A DNA stretch of 64,000 bases from Thermoleophilaceae bacterium (GCA_030447725.1 JAUJOQ010000004.1:165231-229230), one strand, 5' to 3'. Shown: positions 33,040-42,584, numbered from the stretch's first letter. A program made the numbers and translations. The notes: generated by a model not told the origin, from the letters alone.

Positions 33040-34314
33040 TTGCGAGCACGATGGATGGCAGTTCTCTGCCTCTTCGGCGTCCTCGCCCTGGGCCTAGCGG
33101 CCTGCGGCGAAGAGGACGAGGGAGGCGGAGGAAGCAGTGGCGGCAAGGCCCAGGGCACCGAACTCACGATCTACTCGAGCCTGCCGCTGCAGGGCACGTC
33201 CAAGGAGCAGTCGGAGGCGGTGATCGACGGCGAGATGCTCGCGCTCCAACAGGCGGGCAACAAGATCGGGAAGTACACGATCAAGTACGTGTCGCTCGAC
33301 GACTCCACGGCCCAGAACCCCGGTACCGCGGATGAGGCCCAGACGGCCGACAACGCCCGCAAGGCCGTCCAGGACCCGACGACGATCTTCTACCTGGGTG
33401 AGTTCAACTCGGGTGGTACGAAGGTGTCACTGCCGATCTTGAACAAGGCCGGCATCCCACAGATCAGCCCGTCGAACACGGCGGTCGGTCTGACCACGGA
33501 CGAGCCGGGTGCAGATCCGGGCGAGCCGGACAAGTACTACCCGGCCGGCACGCGGACCTACGCACGCATCGTTCCCAAGGACACGATCCAGGGTGCGGCG
33601 CTTGCGACGACCATGCAGGAGGACGGCTGCAAGACCGTCCACATCTTCAACGACAAGACCACCTACGGCGCCGGCTTGGGCCGCAACGTGGAGAACTCGG
33701 CGAAGGAGCTGGGGCTCGAGGTGACGGGCAACGACGGCACCGACCGCAACGCTCCGAACTACCGGTCGCTGGCCGAGGGGATCAAAGCCGACTGCTTCGT
33801 CGGGTCGGGCGTGACGGGCGAGAACTACATCCAGGTGTTCAAGGACGTGGCGGCCGCCAATCCGGACATCAAGCTCTACGGGCCCGATGGCGTCGCCGAG
33901 GCGGCGTTCACCGATCCCAAGGAGGGCGGCATCCCGGCTGACGTCGGCGCTCGCACAAAGGTCACGGTGGCCACTCTCAGCCCTGAGGAGTTCGAGAAGC
34001 AGGGCATCGAAGAGGCCGAGTCGTTCTTCTCGGCGTTCGAGGAGGAGTACGGGATCGCGAAGCCCGACCCGTATGCCATCTACGGATACGAGACGATGAA
34101 GCTGGCCCTCGACACGCTGAAGGCCGTCGGCGACAAGGCCAACGACCGCAAGGCCGTCGTCGATCAGCTCATCAACAACACGAAGGGTCGCAAGAGCGTT
34201 CTCGGCACCTATGACATCGACGAGAACGGCGACACCACGCTCACCGATTACGGTCTCTACACGATCGACGGCGGCGAGCTCACGTTCGACAAGGTGATTA
34301 AGGCCAAGGGCTGA
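33040..34314 (+). CDS. livK: Branched-chain amino acid ABC transporter, substrate-binding lipoprotein
   Basis: 424 residues. Signal peptide with lipobox LAAC (Cys at about 22) followed by an acidic Gly/Ser linker, so lipid-anchored outside the membrane. The rest is a type I periplasmic-binding-protein fold of the Leu/Ile/Val group (LTIYSSLPLQG, EFNSGGTKVSLPILNKAGIPQISPSNTAVGLT, DGVAEAAF). Start: TTG 33040, 6 nt after AGGAGGG at 33027-33033. First gene of livKHMGF. A stable hairpin separates it from the permeases. The true ligand may be amino acids, amides or urea. Confidence 0.9.
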   Translation: MRARWMAVLCLFGVLALGLAACGEEDEGGGGSSGGKAQGTELTIYSSLPLQGTSKEQSEAVIDGEMLALQQAGNKIGKYTIKYVSLDDSTAQNPGTADEAQTADNARKAVQDPTTIFYLGEFNSGGTKVSLPILNKAGIPQISPSNTAVGLTTDEPGADPGEPDKYYPAGTRTYARIVPKDTIQGAALATTMQEDGCKTVHIFNDKTTYGAGLGRNVENSAKELGLEVTGNDGTDRNAPNYRSLAEGIKADCFVGSGVTGENYIQVFKDVAAANPDIKLYGPDGVAEAAFTDPKEGGIPADVGARTKVTVATLSPEEFEKQGIEEAESFFSAFEEEYGIAKPDPYAIYGYETMKLALDTLKAVGDKANDRKAVVDQLINNTKGRKSVLGTYDIDENGDTTLTDYGLYTIDGGELTFDKVIKAKG

Positions 34315-34320
34315 TCTCCT

Positions 34321-34366
34321 AGAAGACACAGAGGGGACGGGCAGGCCGCCCGTCCCCTCGTCTTCT
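34321..34366 (+). terminator. Stable hairpin between livK and livH
   Basis: GAGGGGACGGGC-aggcc-GCCCGTCCCCTC is a perfect 12-bp stem; outside it AGAAGAC pairs with GTCTTCT across a 3-nt bulge. A partial terminator or mRNA-protecting hairpin would let the binding protein be made in excess over the membrane subunits, as is common in ABC operons. Confidence 0.7.
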
Positions 34367-34383
34367 CCCTCGGACCCCCGAAC

Positions 34384-35448
34384 TTGGAAGCTGCAAGCGT
34401 CACCGCCGGCCAGCGCGCTCAGCAGGGCAGCGCTGGCGTGTGGGACTTCATCTCCAAGTACGGGCTGATCGCCCTGTTAGTGGCCTTCCCGCTCACCTAC
34501 GCCATCATCGACGTAGCCGGCGGCGAAGGTCTGTCCCGGATTGGGAACAACCTCGTGGCCGGTCTCTCGAACGGCGCGATCTGGGCTCTGATCGCGCTCG
34601 GCTACACGCTGGTCTACGGAATCATCGAGCTGATCAACTTCGCTCACGGCGAGGTGTTCATGATCGGCTCGTTCACGGCGTTCGCTCTCTACAGCGTGCT
34701 CGGACTGACGCTGGTCACCGGGCCGCTGGGACTCGTGCTCGGCCTGCTGGTGGTCCTCGTGCTCTCCATGCTGGTCAGCGGCAGCCTCAACGTGATGATC
34801 GAGCGGGTGGCCTACAGGCCCCTGCGCGGAGCGCCGAAGCTGGCCCCGCTGATCACGGCCGTAGGGGTCTCGTTCATCCTGCAGAACGTCGGCATTCTCT
34901 GGTTCGGCAGTTCTCAGAAGGGCATTCCGGACCTGATCAGGGCGCAGCAGGAGCTGTTCAACATCGGCGGCGTCGAGGTGTCGCGTGCCGACGTCCTGGC
35001 CGTCGTGGTCACGATCCCGCTGGTCTATCTGCTCACGGCCTTCGTGAACCGTAGCCGCCTGGGCAAGGCGATGCGCGCCACCGCGCAGGATCCCGAGGCG
35101 GCGCGGCTGATGGGCATCAACGTGGACACCACGATCTCGGTCACCTTTCTGCTCGGCGGCCTGCTGGCCGGCGCCGCGGGTCTCATCTATGCGCTGTATC
35201 AGACCAACGTCTGGTACTTCCAGGGCTTCACCGCGGGGCTGATCGCCTTCACGGCCGCCGTGATGGGCGGCATCGGCAACCTCCGCGGTGCCGTGCTGGG
35301 AGGGCTGATCATCGGGATCATCCAGCAGATCTCCGACAACCGGATCGGCAACGAGTGGACGCCTGCCGTGGTGTTCGCCTACCTCGTGCTGATCATGGTG
35401 TTTCGCCCTCAGGGCTTGATCGGCGAGGAAACGCGAGAGGCCGGATGA
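34384..35448 (+). CDS. livH: Branched-chain amino acid ABC transporter permease LivH
   Basis: 354 residues, about eight membrane spans. NNLVAGLSNGAIWALIALGYTLVYGIIELINFAHGEVFMIGSFTA is the LivH signature; EAARLMGINVD is the EAA loop that contacts the ATPase, and AVMGGIGNLRGAVLGGLIIG is typical of the C-terminus. Start TTG 34384 is weakly supported (no clear Shine-Dalgarno). The stop overlaps livM by 4 nt. Confidence 0.92.
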   Translation: MEAASVTAGQRAQQGSAGVWDFISKYGLIALLVAFPLTYAIIDVAGGEGLSRIGNNLVAGLSNGAIWALIALGYTLVYGIIELINFAHGEVFMIGSFTAFALYSVLGLTLVTGPLGLVLGLLVVLVLSMLVSGSLNVMIERVAYRPLRGAPKLAPLITAVGVSFILQNVGILWFGSSQKGIPDLIRAQQELFNIGGVEVSRADVLAVVVTIPLVYLLTAFVNRSRLGKAMRATAQDPEAARLMGINVDTTISVTFLLGGLLAGAAGLIYALYQTNVWYFQGFTAGLIAFTAAVMGGIGNLRGAVLGGLIIGIIQQISDNRIGNEWTPAVVFAYLVLIMVFRPQGLIGEETREAG

Positions 35449-36620
35449 GCAAGCTCGCCGAGCTGCGCAACGCCCGCTGGGCGCCGTGGATGCCCGCCAT
35501 CATCGCCGTGGTGGCGGTTGCCCTGTTCCCGCTGTTCCGGCCGCCGCTCGACGCGACGATGAGCGACGTGATCCAGGCCCTCGCCTACGTGGTGATGGCG
35601 CTGGGGCTGAACATCGTGGTGGGCTTCGCGGGACTGCTCGACCTGGGCTACGTGGCCTTCTACGCCTTCGGGGCGCTGGCCGCAGGTTGGTTCGCCTCCG
35701 ATCACTTCTCCAAGGTCAACGGCGGCGAGGGCGTCCACATCGGGGTCAGCGACTTCGTGCAGACCGCGTTCCCGCAGGGCATCCACGTGAGCTTCCTGCT
35801 GATCGTGATCGGCGCGATACTCGTCACGGCGCTGGCCGGAGCGGTCATCGGCCTGCCAACGCTGCGCCTGCGCGGCGACTACATCGCGATCGTGACGCTG
35901 GCCTTCGGCGAGATCATCAGCCGCTTCGCCGCCAACGGCGACTCGGTGATCATCAAGGGCTACGCGCTCTCCAACGGCCGGGAGTCGATCTCGCCCATCG
36001 ATCAGCTCAACCTTCCCCTGGTCGGAGAGTTCGACTCGGCCACCAACCTGAGGTTCTATTTCTGGACTGCGCTCGCGCTCGTGCTGGTGGTCCTGTTCGT
36101 GAACTTCCGCGTGCGCGACTCGAGGCTCGGGCGGGCGTGGATCGCCCTGCGCGAGGACGAGGTGGCCGCGGCCAGCATGGGGGTGCCGCTCGTGCGCACC
36201 AAGCTCACCGCCTACGCCATCGGCGCCACCTTCGGCGGCATCGCCGGCGCGTTCCTTGGCGTCTACAACAACAGCGTCAACGCCAACCAGTTCCAGTTCG
36301 GCATATCGATCTTCCTGCTCTCCATGGTCATCCTCGGCGGACTCGGAAGTATCTGGGGGGTGGTGATCGGGGCCACGCTGCTCTCCTTCGTCAACACGTT
36401 CCTGATCCCCGACGTCCTCGACAAAGGCTCTTTCAACGACCTTCTGAGCAACGTCGGCCTGGACTTCACGTTCGGCGAGGTCAAGTTCGGGGTGTTCGGC
36501 TTCATCCTCGTGCTGATGATGGTGCTCCGACCGCAGGGCCTGCTCCCCGAGCGAAGACGTACCGCCGAGCTCACCCAGGGCGTCGGCGGCGACGAGGCGA
36601 TCGTGGAGACACGCGCGTGA
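35445..36620 (+). CDS. livM: Branched-chain amino acid ABC transporter permease LivM
   Basis: 391 residues, about nine to ten spans. LAYVVMALGLNIVVGFAGLLDLGYVAFYAFGA is the LivM signature; SRLGRAWIALREDEVAAASMGVPLVRTKLTAYAIGATFGGIAGA is the EAA loop. ATG 35445 overlaps the livH stop. The longer upstream frame is a shadow. Pairs with LivH in the membrane. Confidence 0.93.
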   Translation: MSKLAELRNARWAPWMPAIIAVVAVALFPLFRPPLDATMSDVIQALAYVVMALGLNIVVGFAGLLDLGYVAFYAFGALAAGWFASDHFSKVNGGEGVHIGVSDFVQTAFPQGIHVSFLLIVIGAILVTALAGAVIGLPTLRLRGDYIAIVTLAFGEIISRFAANGDSVIIKGYALSNGRESISPIDQLNLPLVGEFDSATNLRFYFWTALALVLVVLFVNFRVRDSRLGRAWIALREDEVAAASMGVPLVRTKLTAYAIGATFGGIAGAFLGVYNNSVNANQFQFGISIFLLSMVILGGLGSIWGVVIGATLLSFVNTFLIPDVLDKGSFNDLLSNVGLDFTFGEVKFGVFGFILVLMMVLRPQGLLPERRRTAELTQGVGGDEAIVETRA

Positions 36621-37450
36621 GCGACGAGTCGGCAGTCGGCACCCAGCAGGCCTCGAGCGGGTCTGACGCCGCCGCGCCCTCGAAGCTCTCCGTCGAAGGC
36701 GTGTCGAAGATCTTCGGCGGCCTGGTCGCGGTCGACGACGTCGACTTCAGCATCGCGCCGCGCTCGATCGTGTCGATCATCGGGCCCAACGGGGCGGGAA
36801 AGACCACGTTCTTCAACATGCTCACCGGCCTGTACAAGCCCAGCACCGGCCGGATCGTCTTCGACGGGCGCGACATCACCGGCACCCGCCCGGACAGAAT
36901 CACTGCGTTCGGAGTCGCGCGTACGTTCCAGAACATCCGCCTCTTCTCCACGATGTCCGCCGTCGAGAACGTGATGGTCGGTCAGCACGCCCGGATGAAG
37001 GGCGGCATGTTCAGCTCGATCCTGCGGACGCCGGGCGTCAGGAGAGAGGAGCGCGAGGTGCGGGAAAGGGCGCGCGAGATGCTCGACTACGTGGGCCTGC
37101 GGGCCGCCGAGTTCGACCAGGTCTCGTCCAACCTCTCCTACGGTGACCAGCGCCGGGTGGAGATCGCCCGTGCGCTGGCGTCCGAGCCGTCGCTGCTGCT
37201 GCTCGACGAGCCCACCGCGGGCATGAACCCCAACGAGTCGGCTCGCCTCACCGAGTTCATGGGGAAGCTGCGCGACGAGCGCGATCTCACGATCCTGCTC
37301 ATCGAGCACGACATGAAGGTCGTGATGGAGGTCTCGCAGCACATCACCGTGCTCGACCACGGCGAGAAGATCGCCGAGGGCCTGCCCCAGGAGATCCGCG
37401 AGAACGAGCGGGTGGTCGAGGCCTACCTCGGCAAGAGCGCGGGGGACTGA
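36617..37450 (+). CDS. livG: Branched-chain amino acid ABC transporter ATPase LivG
   Basis: 277 residues. After an about 20-residue Ser/Ala-rich N-terminus: Walker A GPNGAGKTT, Q-loop FQNIRLF, signature LSYGDQRRVEIARAL, Walker B LLLLDEPTAGMNPNE, H-loop IEHDMKVVM. The extended region between Walker A and signature (MVGQHARMKGG...) is usual for LivG. GTG 36617 overlaps livM stop. Confidence 0.94.
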   Translation: MSDESAVGTQQASSGSDAAAPSKLSVEGVSKIFGGLVAVDDVDFSIAPRSIVSIIGPNGAGKTTFFNMLTGLYKPSTGRIVFDGRDITGTRPDRITAFGVARTFQNIRLFSTMSAVENVMVGQHARMKGGMFSSILRTPGVRREEREVRERAREMLDYVGLRAAEFDQVSSNLSYGDQRRVEIARALASEPSLLLLDEPTAGMNPNESARLTEFMGKLRDERDLTILLIEHDMKVVMEVSQHITVLDHGEKIAEGLPQEIRENERVVEAYLGKSAGD

Positions 37451-37453
37451 GCG

Positions 37454-38164
37454 ATGGCCATGCTCGAGGTATCCGACATCCACACCTTCTACGGCAACAT
37501 CGAAGCCCTCAAGGGCGTGTCGCTCGAGGTCGAGGAGGGAGAGATCGTGACCCTGATCGGGTCCAACGGCGCGGGCAAGTCCACCACCCTGCGGTCGATC
37601 TCCGGCCTGAGCCCGCCACGCGAAGGCTCGATCCGATTCGAGGGCAATGAGATCGGCGAGACCCCGCCCCAGGCGATCGTCCAGCTCGGGATCTCGCAGT
37701 CGCCCGAGGGGCGCAAGTGCTTTCAGCGCATGACGGTGCGCGAGAACCTCGAGCTCGGCGCCTACCTGCGCCGCGACACGTCGCAGATCCGGGATGACCT
37801 GGCGCGCGTATACGACCTGTTTCCGCGCTTGGAGGAGCGCGAGCGCCAGAAGGCCGGCACGATGTCCGGAGGCGAGCAGCAGATGCTCGCTATCGGGCGC
37901 GCCCTGATGGCCCAGCCGCGCCTGCTCCTGCTCGACGAGCCCTCCATGGGCATCGCTCCCGTGCTGGTAGAGCGCATCTACGAGACGATCGAGGAGATCA
38001 ACCGCCAGGGCACCACGATCCTGCTGGTCGAGCAGAACGCAAACTTCGCTCTTGGGGTGTCAAAGCGGGGGTATGTGCTCGAGACCGGCAGGGTGGCGCT
38101 GTCCGACGACTCGAGCGCGCTGCGGGACAATCCCGACGTGCAGAAGGCGTACCTCGGCGGATGA
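37454..38164 (+). CDS. livF: Branched-chain amino acid ABC transporter ATPase LivF
   Basis: 236 residues. Walker A GSNGAGKST, SQSPEGRKCFQRMTVRENLELGAYLR typical of LivF, signature MSGGEQQMLAIGRAL, Walker B LLLLDEPSMGIAP, VEQNANFAL. ATG 37454, 3 nt after livG. Stop overlaps the following small gene by 4 nt. Confidence 0.95.
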   Translation: MAMLEVSDIHTFYGNIEALKGVSLEVEEGEIVTLIGSNGAGKSTTLRSISGLSPPREGSIRFEGNEIGETPPQAIVQLGISQSPEGRKCFQRMTVRENLELGAYLRRDTSQIRDDLARVYDLFPRLEERERQKAGTMSGGEQQMLAIGRALMAQPRLLLLDEPSMGIAPVLVERIYETIEEINRQGTTILLVEQNANFALGVSKRGYVLETGRVALSDDSSALRDNPDVQKAYLGG

Positions 38165-38445
38165 CGCTGATCGCGCTGCTTGGCGCCAAGTCACTGCTCG
38201 CGCTCTACCTGTGGCTGACGTCGGCGATCGTGGCTTCCTATCTCTCGGATCGCAAGGGCTACGGTGAGAGGCCGGGGCTGGTGACCGGCTTGCTGATCTC
38301 GATCCTCGCGCCCGTGGTGTGGCTGGTGGTGCCGGCCAAGGAGGACTCGCGTTGGAAGCTGCACGGCCCGTTCGGCGGCGGAGGAGGCCAGACCGTAGCT
38401 GCTGCCCGCGCTGAGCGCGAGGCCAAACAGGGCGAGGGCTCGTGA
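38161..38445 (+). CDS. Small membrane protein of unknown function
   Basis: 94 residues, coupled to livF by ATGA. Two hydrophobic segments (about 2-25 and 38-58), then a Gly-rich loop and a charged helix (TVAAARAEREAKQGEG). No family recognised. Its place inside the operon suggests it accompanies the transporter or the next membrane protein, but nothing in sequence shows how. Confidence 0.65.
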   Translation: MTLIALLGAKSLLALYLWLTSAIVASYLSDRKGYGERPGLVTGLLISILAPVVWLVVPAKEDSRWKLHGPFGGGGGQTVAAARAEREAKQGEGS

Positions 38446-38819
38446 GCAGCTTCGACTTCGCGCTGTACTACCCGGTGATCGCTCTCGGGCTGATCTACAC
38501 CGTGCTCACCGTCGCCGGACGCATCGTGGAGGGCCGCGGCCACGGTGACATCGGCGAGAGCCTCCAGGCCCTCGGCTTCGGCGCGATTCTGCTCGCCGCC
38601 CCTTACACCGTCGTGCTGCTGGTGATGTCGCTGATCTCCTACCCGATCCGGTTGTCGGACATGGCGATCATATTCGCGATCATCTTCGTCTTCTTCGCGC
38701 TTGTGCTCGGCCTGCTGTTGCTGCTGACAGAGGTCCGTGTCGGCCGCCGGCCGGTCGGCGCCTACGCCGGCGCTCTGGCGGGAGCGGCGCTGGCCATCCT
38801 CGTGGTGCTCTCCATCTAG
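38442..38819 (+). CDS. Small polytopic membrane protein of unknown function
   Basis: 125 residues, GTG start overlapping the previous stop by 4 nt. Four hydrophobic segments (about 8-28, 44-66, 72-96, 102-124). No family recognised. Last gene of the liv-linked run; the next 229 nt have no gene I can support. Confidence 0.65.
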   Translation: MSSFDFALYYPVIALGLIYTVLTVAGRIVEGRGHGDIGESLQALGFGAILLAAPYTVVLLVMSLISYPIRLSDMAIIFAIIFVFFALVLGLLLLLTEVRVGRRPVGAYAGALAGAALAILVVLSI

Positions 38820-39120
38820 TGTCCTGAGTCGTCAGTTCGCGCGCACCTTCCCAGTGTCTGGACGCGCCTTACGCCACCCGCGAGAATCGCCGATGCTTCG
38901 GCATCGACTCATCCCGCGTGCGCCGTCAGCCACGCCCAGCCACTCGGGAAGCTGACGCGGTCCCAAAGGCCTGCGGCGGCTGAGCCCCCACAGGCTCCGC
39001 GGCCCACCTCGGGCCGTTCTAAGCTGACGCATCACGCCTTCCTCGCTCCAGTATGAAGTCGCGCGCATCTTCGCCGAGTCGGGCGACTCCGGAGAGGCGC
39101 TTCCGGGGGTTCTCCGCACG

Positions 39121-41667
39121 GTGGGTGAGGCGCTCGATGCCCGCTTCGCGGCGCTGTGGCAGGGCGAGCCCTCCGACGAGATGCTCAGGGTGACCGCGAG
39201 CTGGCACCGCGGCGGCCCCGAACTGGAGCGCTTCGAGGAGGCCAGCCGCCGCACTGCTTTTCCGCGCGAGCTCGGGCTGCCGGGACGCGTCCTCGCTAGC
39301 GGGGAGTCCCGCTTCGTCGTCGACATCGAAAGCGAGGAGAACTTCCCGCGCGCCGCCCCGGCGATCGCCGCCGGCCTCGTTTCCGCTGTCGCCTTTCCGG
39401 TGCGCGGCCGCCGCGGAGCGCTTGCAAGCGTTGAGCTCCTGACGGGCCCGGCCGCCCCGCCCCCGGCGGAGCTGCTCGACTCCCTCATCACGGTCGGCAG
39501 CCAGATCGGCCAGTACCTCGACCAAGCGCGCGCCGACGTGGCCGCGCGCCAGAGCGAGGCGCTCACGGGCGCGGTCCTCGAGGCCGCTCTGGACTGCGTC
39601 GTGGTCATGGACCACCGCGGTCGCGTGGTGGAGTTCAACCGCGCGGCGACCGAGGTCTTCGGGTACGAGCGCTCGAACGCGATCGGGCAGGAGATGGCTG
39701 AGCTGATCATCCCGCCTTCCCTGCGCGAGCGACACCGGCAGGGCCTCGCCCACTACCTGGCCACCGGCGAGGGGCCGTTGCTCGGCACCCGGTTCGAGAT
39801 CACGGGGGTGCGCTCGGACGGGAGCGAGTTCCCAGTGGAGCTCGCGATTCTCCCGCTCGAGGTGGGCGGTGCACCGCTCTTCACCGGCTACCTGCGAGAC
39901 ATCACCGACCGCAAGAGCGCCGAGTCCGAGCGCGCGGGCCTGCTCGAGCGCGAGCACGAGGCGAGGCTGCGCGCCGAGCGGATGCAGCGTCGCGCTGCCT
40001 TCCTCGCCGCGGCCGGCGAGACTCTGGCCTCGTCGCTCGACTACGCGCAGACGCTCCAGCGCGTCGCCGAGCTGGCGGTGCCCGAGCTTGCCGACTGGTG
40101 CGTGGTCGACGTGCTCACCGACACGGGCTCGCTACGGCGCCTCGCGGTGGCCACCTACGACGACGACAAACGGCAGATGGTCTACGACATGGCAAGGCGC
40201 TATCCGGTCGACAGGACCTCGCCGACGGATCGCGCAGGGAGGGTGCTGAGCAGCGCGCAGGCCGAGCTGTTCGAGGAGATCCCGGATGCGCTTCTGGAAG
40301 AGGTCGCCCGAGACCCCGAGCATCTTCGGATTCTGCGCGAGATCGGCCTCGTCTCCGCCATCATCGTGCCGCTGGGGACCGCCGGCCGCGTGCTCGGGAC
40401 CATGTCGCTCGCCGTGTCGGAGTCCGGGCGGCGCTACGGAGAGGAGGACCTCTTCACGGCGATGGAGCTGGCCCGGCGGGCGGCCACGGCGATCGACAAT
40501 GCTCGCCTCTACGAGAGCCGAAGCGACATAGCGCGGACCCTCCAGCGCAGCCTGCTGCCGCCCGTGCTCCCCGAGATCCCGGGCCTCCAGATCGCCGCCC
40601 GCTACCGGCCGGCCGGAGAGGGAAACGAGGTAGGGGGTGACTTCTATGACCTGTTCGAGAGCGACGAGGGGTGCTGGGCGGTGGCCATCGGAGATGTCTC
40701 GGGCAAGGGCGCCGCGGCGGCGGCCACGACGGCTCTCGCGCGCTACACCCTTCGCGCCGCCGGAATGCGCGAGAGCCGGCCGAGCCGCATGCTGGCCGTG
40801 CTCAACGACGCGCTACTCAGCCAGCGTGGGCCCGATGAGCTCTGCACCGTCGCGCTTGCGACATTGAGCCGCACCGGGGAGGGGGTCCGCGTGACGCTCG
40901 CCAACGCCGGCCACCCCCGACCGCTCGTGAGCCGCGCGGACGGGAGCGTCGACCGGGCGGGCGAATACGGCACAGCGCTGGGCGTCCTGGACGAGCTCGC
41001 CGTGACCGACAGAGTGTTCGACCTCGGTCCAGGGGACTCGATCGTGCTCTACACCGATGGCCTGATGGACGCGCACGCTCCCGAGGTCATCCTCGGCGAG
41101 GGAAAGCTCGCAGGCCTTCTGTCCGCCTGCCACGGACTCGAGCCCGGCGCCTGCGCGGAGCGGCTCGAGCGCTCGGCGCTCGAAACATCCGCCGGCGAGC
41201 CGCGCGATGACATAGCGATGCTGGTGCTGAGGGTCGAGCCGGCACCCTCGAGCACCGGCCAGAGCGACAAGCCCGAACACTTCGAGCTGCGCTTCGAAGG
41301 AGGACCAGGCGCACCGGCGGCGGCCCGCCATGCGCTCGGACCACTCTCGAACCGCCTGGGCGCGGACGTTCTCGCCGACGCCCGGCTGCTCCTCGGCGAG
41401 CTTGTGACCAACAGCGTGGCGCATGGCGGCGCCGGGTCCGGCGACACCATCGAAGTGCTGCTGAGCGCCGCCGACGACGTCCTGCGGGTCGAGGTACGCG
41501 ACGAAGGACCGGGCTACGAGCCGGTGCCTCACGATCCCCAGCTCGGAGACCTCTCAGGGCGGGGGCTCTTCCTCGTCGATGAGATCGCCGACCGCCACGG
41601 CGTCAGCCACGATGGCAGCCGCACCTGGTTCGAGCTCGACATCCCAAGCACCCCGAGGAAGGGCTAG
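39121..41667 (+). CDS. PAS/GAF sensor with SpoIIE phosphatase and RsbW-like ATPase domains
   Basis: At least 848 residues. Order: N-terminal GAF (1 to about 145), PAS with PAC (about 165-270, ending GYLRDITDRKSAE), second GAF (about 310-465), PP2C-type SpoIIE phosphatase (about 485-690; NEVGGDFYDLF near 505, AIGDVSGKGAAAA, YTDGLMDAHAP, RDDIAMLVL) and a C-terminal HATPase_c anti-sigma kinase-like domain (LLLGELVTNSVAHGG near 755, DEGPG, GRGLFLVDEIADR). Such proteins dephosphorylate anti-anti-sigma factors in partner-switching stress responses. GTG 39121 is the first usual start, but GAF-like coding continues upstream (LQYEVARIFAESGDSGEAL) to a stop at 39025, so the real start is unclear. Confidence 0.85.
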   Translation: MGEALDARFAALWQGEPSDEMLRVTASWHRGGPELERFEEASRRTAFPRELGLPGRVLASGESRFVVDIESEENFPRAAPAIAAGLVSAVAFPVRGRRGALASVELLTGPAAPPPAELLDSLITVGSQIGQYLDQARADVAARQSEALTGAVLEAALDCVVVMDHRGRVVEFNRAATEVFGYERSNAIGQEMAELIIPPSLRERHRQGLAHYLATGEGPLLGTRFEITGVRSDGSEFPVELAILPLEVGGAPLFTGYLRDITDRKSAESERAGLLEREHEARLRAERMQRRAAFLAAAGETLASSLDYAQTLQRVAELAVPELADWCVVDVLTDTGSLRRLAVATYDDDKRQMVYDMARRYPVDRTSPTDRAGRVLSSAQAELFEEIPDALLEEVARDPEHLRILREIGLVSAIIVPLGTAGRVLGTMSLAVSESGRRYGEEDLFTAMELARRAATAIDNARLYESRSDIARTLQRSLLPPVLPEIPGLQIAARYRPAGEGNEVGGDFYDLFESDEGCWAVAIGDVSGKGAAAAATTALARYTLRAAGMRESRPSRMLAVLNDALLSQRGPDELCTVALATLSRTGEGVRVTLANAGHPRPLVSRADGSVDRAGEYGTALGVLDELAVTDRVFDLGPGDSIVLYTDGLMDAHAPEVILGEGKLAGLLSACHGLEPGACAERLERSALETSAGEPRDDIAMLVLRVEPAPSSTGQSDKPEHFELRFEGGPGAPAAARHALGPLSNRLGADVLADARLLLGELVTNSVAHGGAGSGDTIEVLLSAADDVLRVEVRDEGPGYEPVPHDPQLGDLSGRGLFLVDEIADRHGVSHDGSRTWFELDIPSTPRKG

Positions 41668-42584
41668 CGGCCGGTCGCCGCCCGCAGCGCCGGCTCGAGG
41701 TCGGGCCGGCGAAACTCGTAGCCCAGGTCCCGGAGCCGGGCGGGAACGGCGCGCACGCCGGTGGTCACGATCGACGCCATCTCGCCGTACAGCGCCCTGA
41801 CGGCCAGGCTTGGGACGGGTGCGAAGGACGGCCTGTGCAGAACGCGCCCGAGTGCCTTCGACAGCTCCTTGTTGGTGACGGGCTCGGGTGCGGTCAGGTT
41901 CAGCGGCCCGGAAGCTCTCTCGTCGTCCAGGCAGAAGAGCAGCGCGCCCACGATGTCGTCGGCGTGGATCCAAGGCACGTACTGGTCGCCGCCGGCCACA
42001 GGGCCACCGGCGCCGAGCTTGAACGGCGGCAACATCTTCTCAAGCGCTCCGCCGTGCTCGGAGAGCACCACGCCGGTGCGGGTCAGCGCCACGCGCAGTC
42101 CCAGCTTCTGCGCCGTACACGCCTCGGTCTCCCAGTCGACGCAGACGCGGGCGAGGAAGTCCCCGCCCGCCGGCTCGTCCTCCTCCACGCGCTCATCGCC
42201 CCGTGGGCCGTACCAGCCCGTGGCCGATTGGGACACCAGCACTCCCGGGCGCTCGGCCTCGCCGAGGTCGCCCAGCGTGGTCACGAGGTTGCGGGTGGAA
42301 AGCACCCGGGAGTCGCGGATCTCGCTCTTGGCGCGCTCGCTCCAGCGCTGAGCCACCGGCTCGCCCAGCAGGTGCACGACGGCGTCCTGGCCGGAAAGAG
42401 CCGCGGCGGGAGGCGCCTCGGACTTCGGGGCCTTCCATTCGAGTGTGTGCACCTCTTCCCCGAGCTTCGCCCGCGCGCCGGCGGCGTCGCGCGACAGGGC
42501 GGTCACCTCGTCACCGCGGTCGCGCAGAGCGGCGACTACGGCCCGTCCGAGAGTTCCGGTGGCTCCGGTCACGGCGACCTTCAC
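41664..42584 (-). CDS. SDR39U1/TIGR01777-type NAD(P)-binding epimerase-like protein
   Basis: 306 residues. VAVTGATGTLGRAVV is the Rossmann motif; LLGEPVAQRWSERAKSEIRDSRV, SQSATGWYGPRGDE, RTGVVLSEHGGALEKMLPPFKLGAGGPVAGGDQYVPWIHADDIV are characteristic of the YfcH/TIGR01777 group, whose natural substrate is not known. Its end shares a CTAG with the convergent upstream regulator stop. ATG 42584. Confidence 0.88.
   Translation of the reverse strand: MKVAVTGATGTLGRAVVAALRDRGDEVTALSRDAAGARAKLGEEVHTLEWKAPKSEAPPAAALSGQDAVVHLLGEPVAQRWSERAKSEIRDSRVLSTRNLVTTLGDLGEAERPGVLVSQSATGWYGPRGDERVEEDEPAGGDFLARVCVDWETEACTAQKLGLRVALTRTGVVLSEHGGALEKMLPPFKLGAGGPVAGGDQYVPWIHADDIVGALLFCLDDERASGPLNLTAPEPVTNKELSKALGRVLHRPSFAPVPSLAVRALYGEMASIVTTGVRAVPARLRDLGYEFRRPDLEPALRAATGR

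Noticed and set aside
38820-39048. Possible small gene between the liv operon and the GAF/PAS regulator
   Set aside because: No frame has a start, ribosome-binding site and protein-like composition; treated as an intergenic region.
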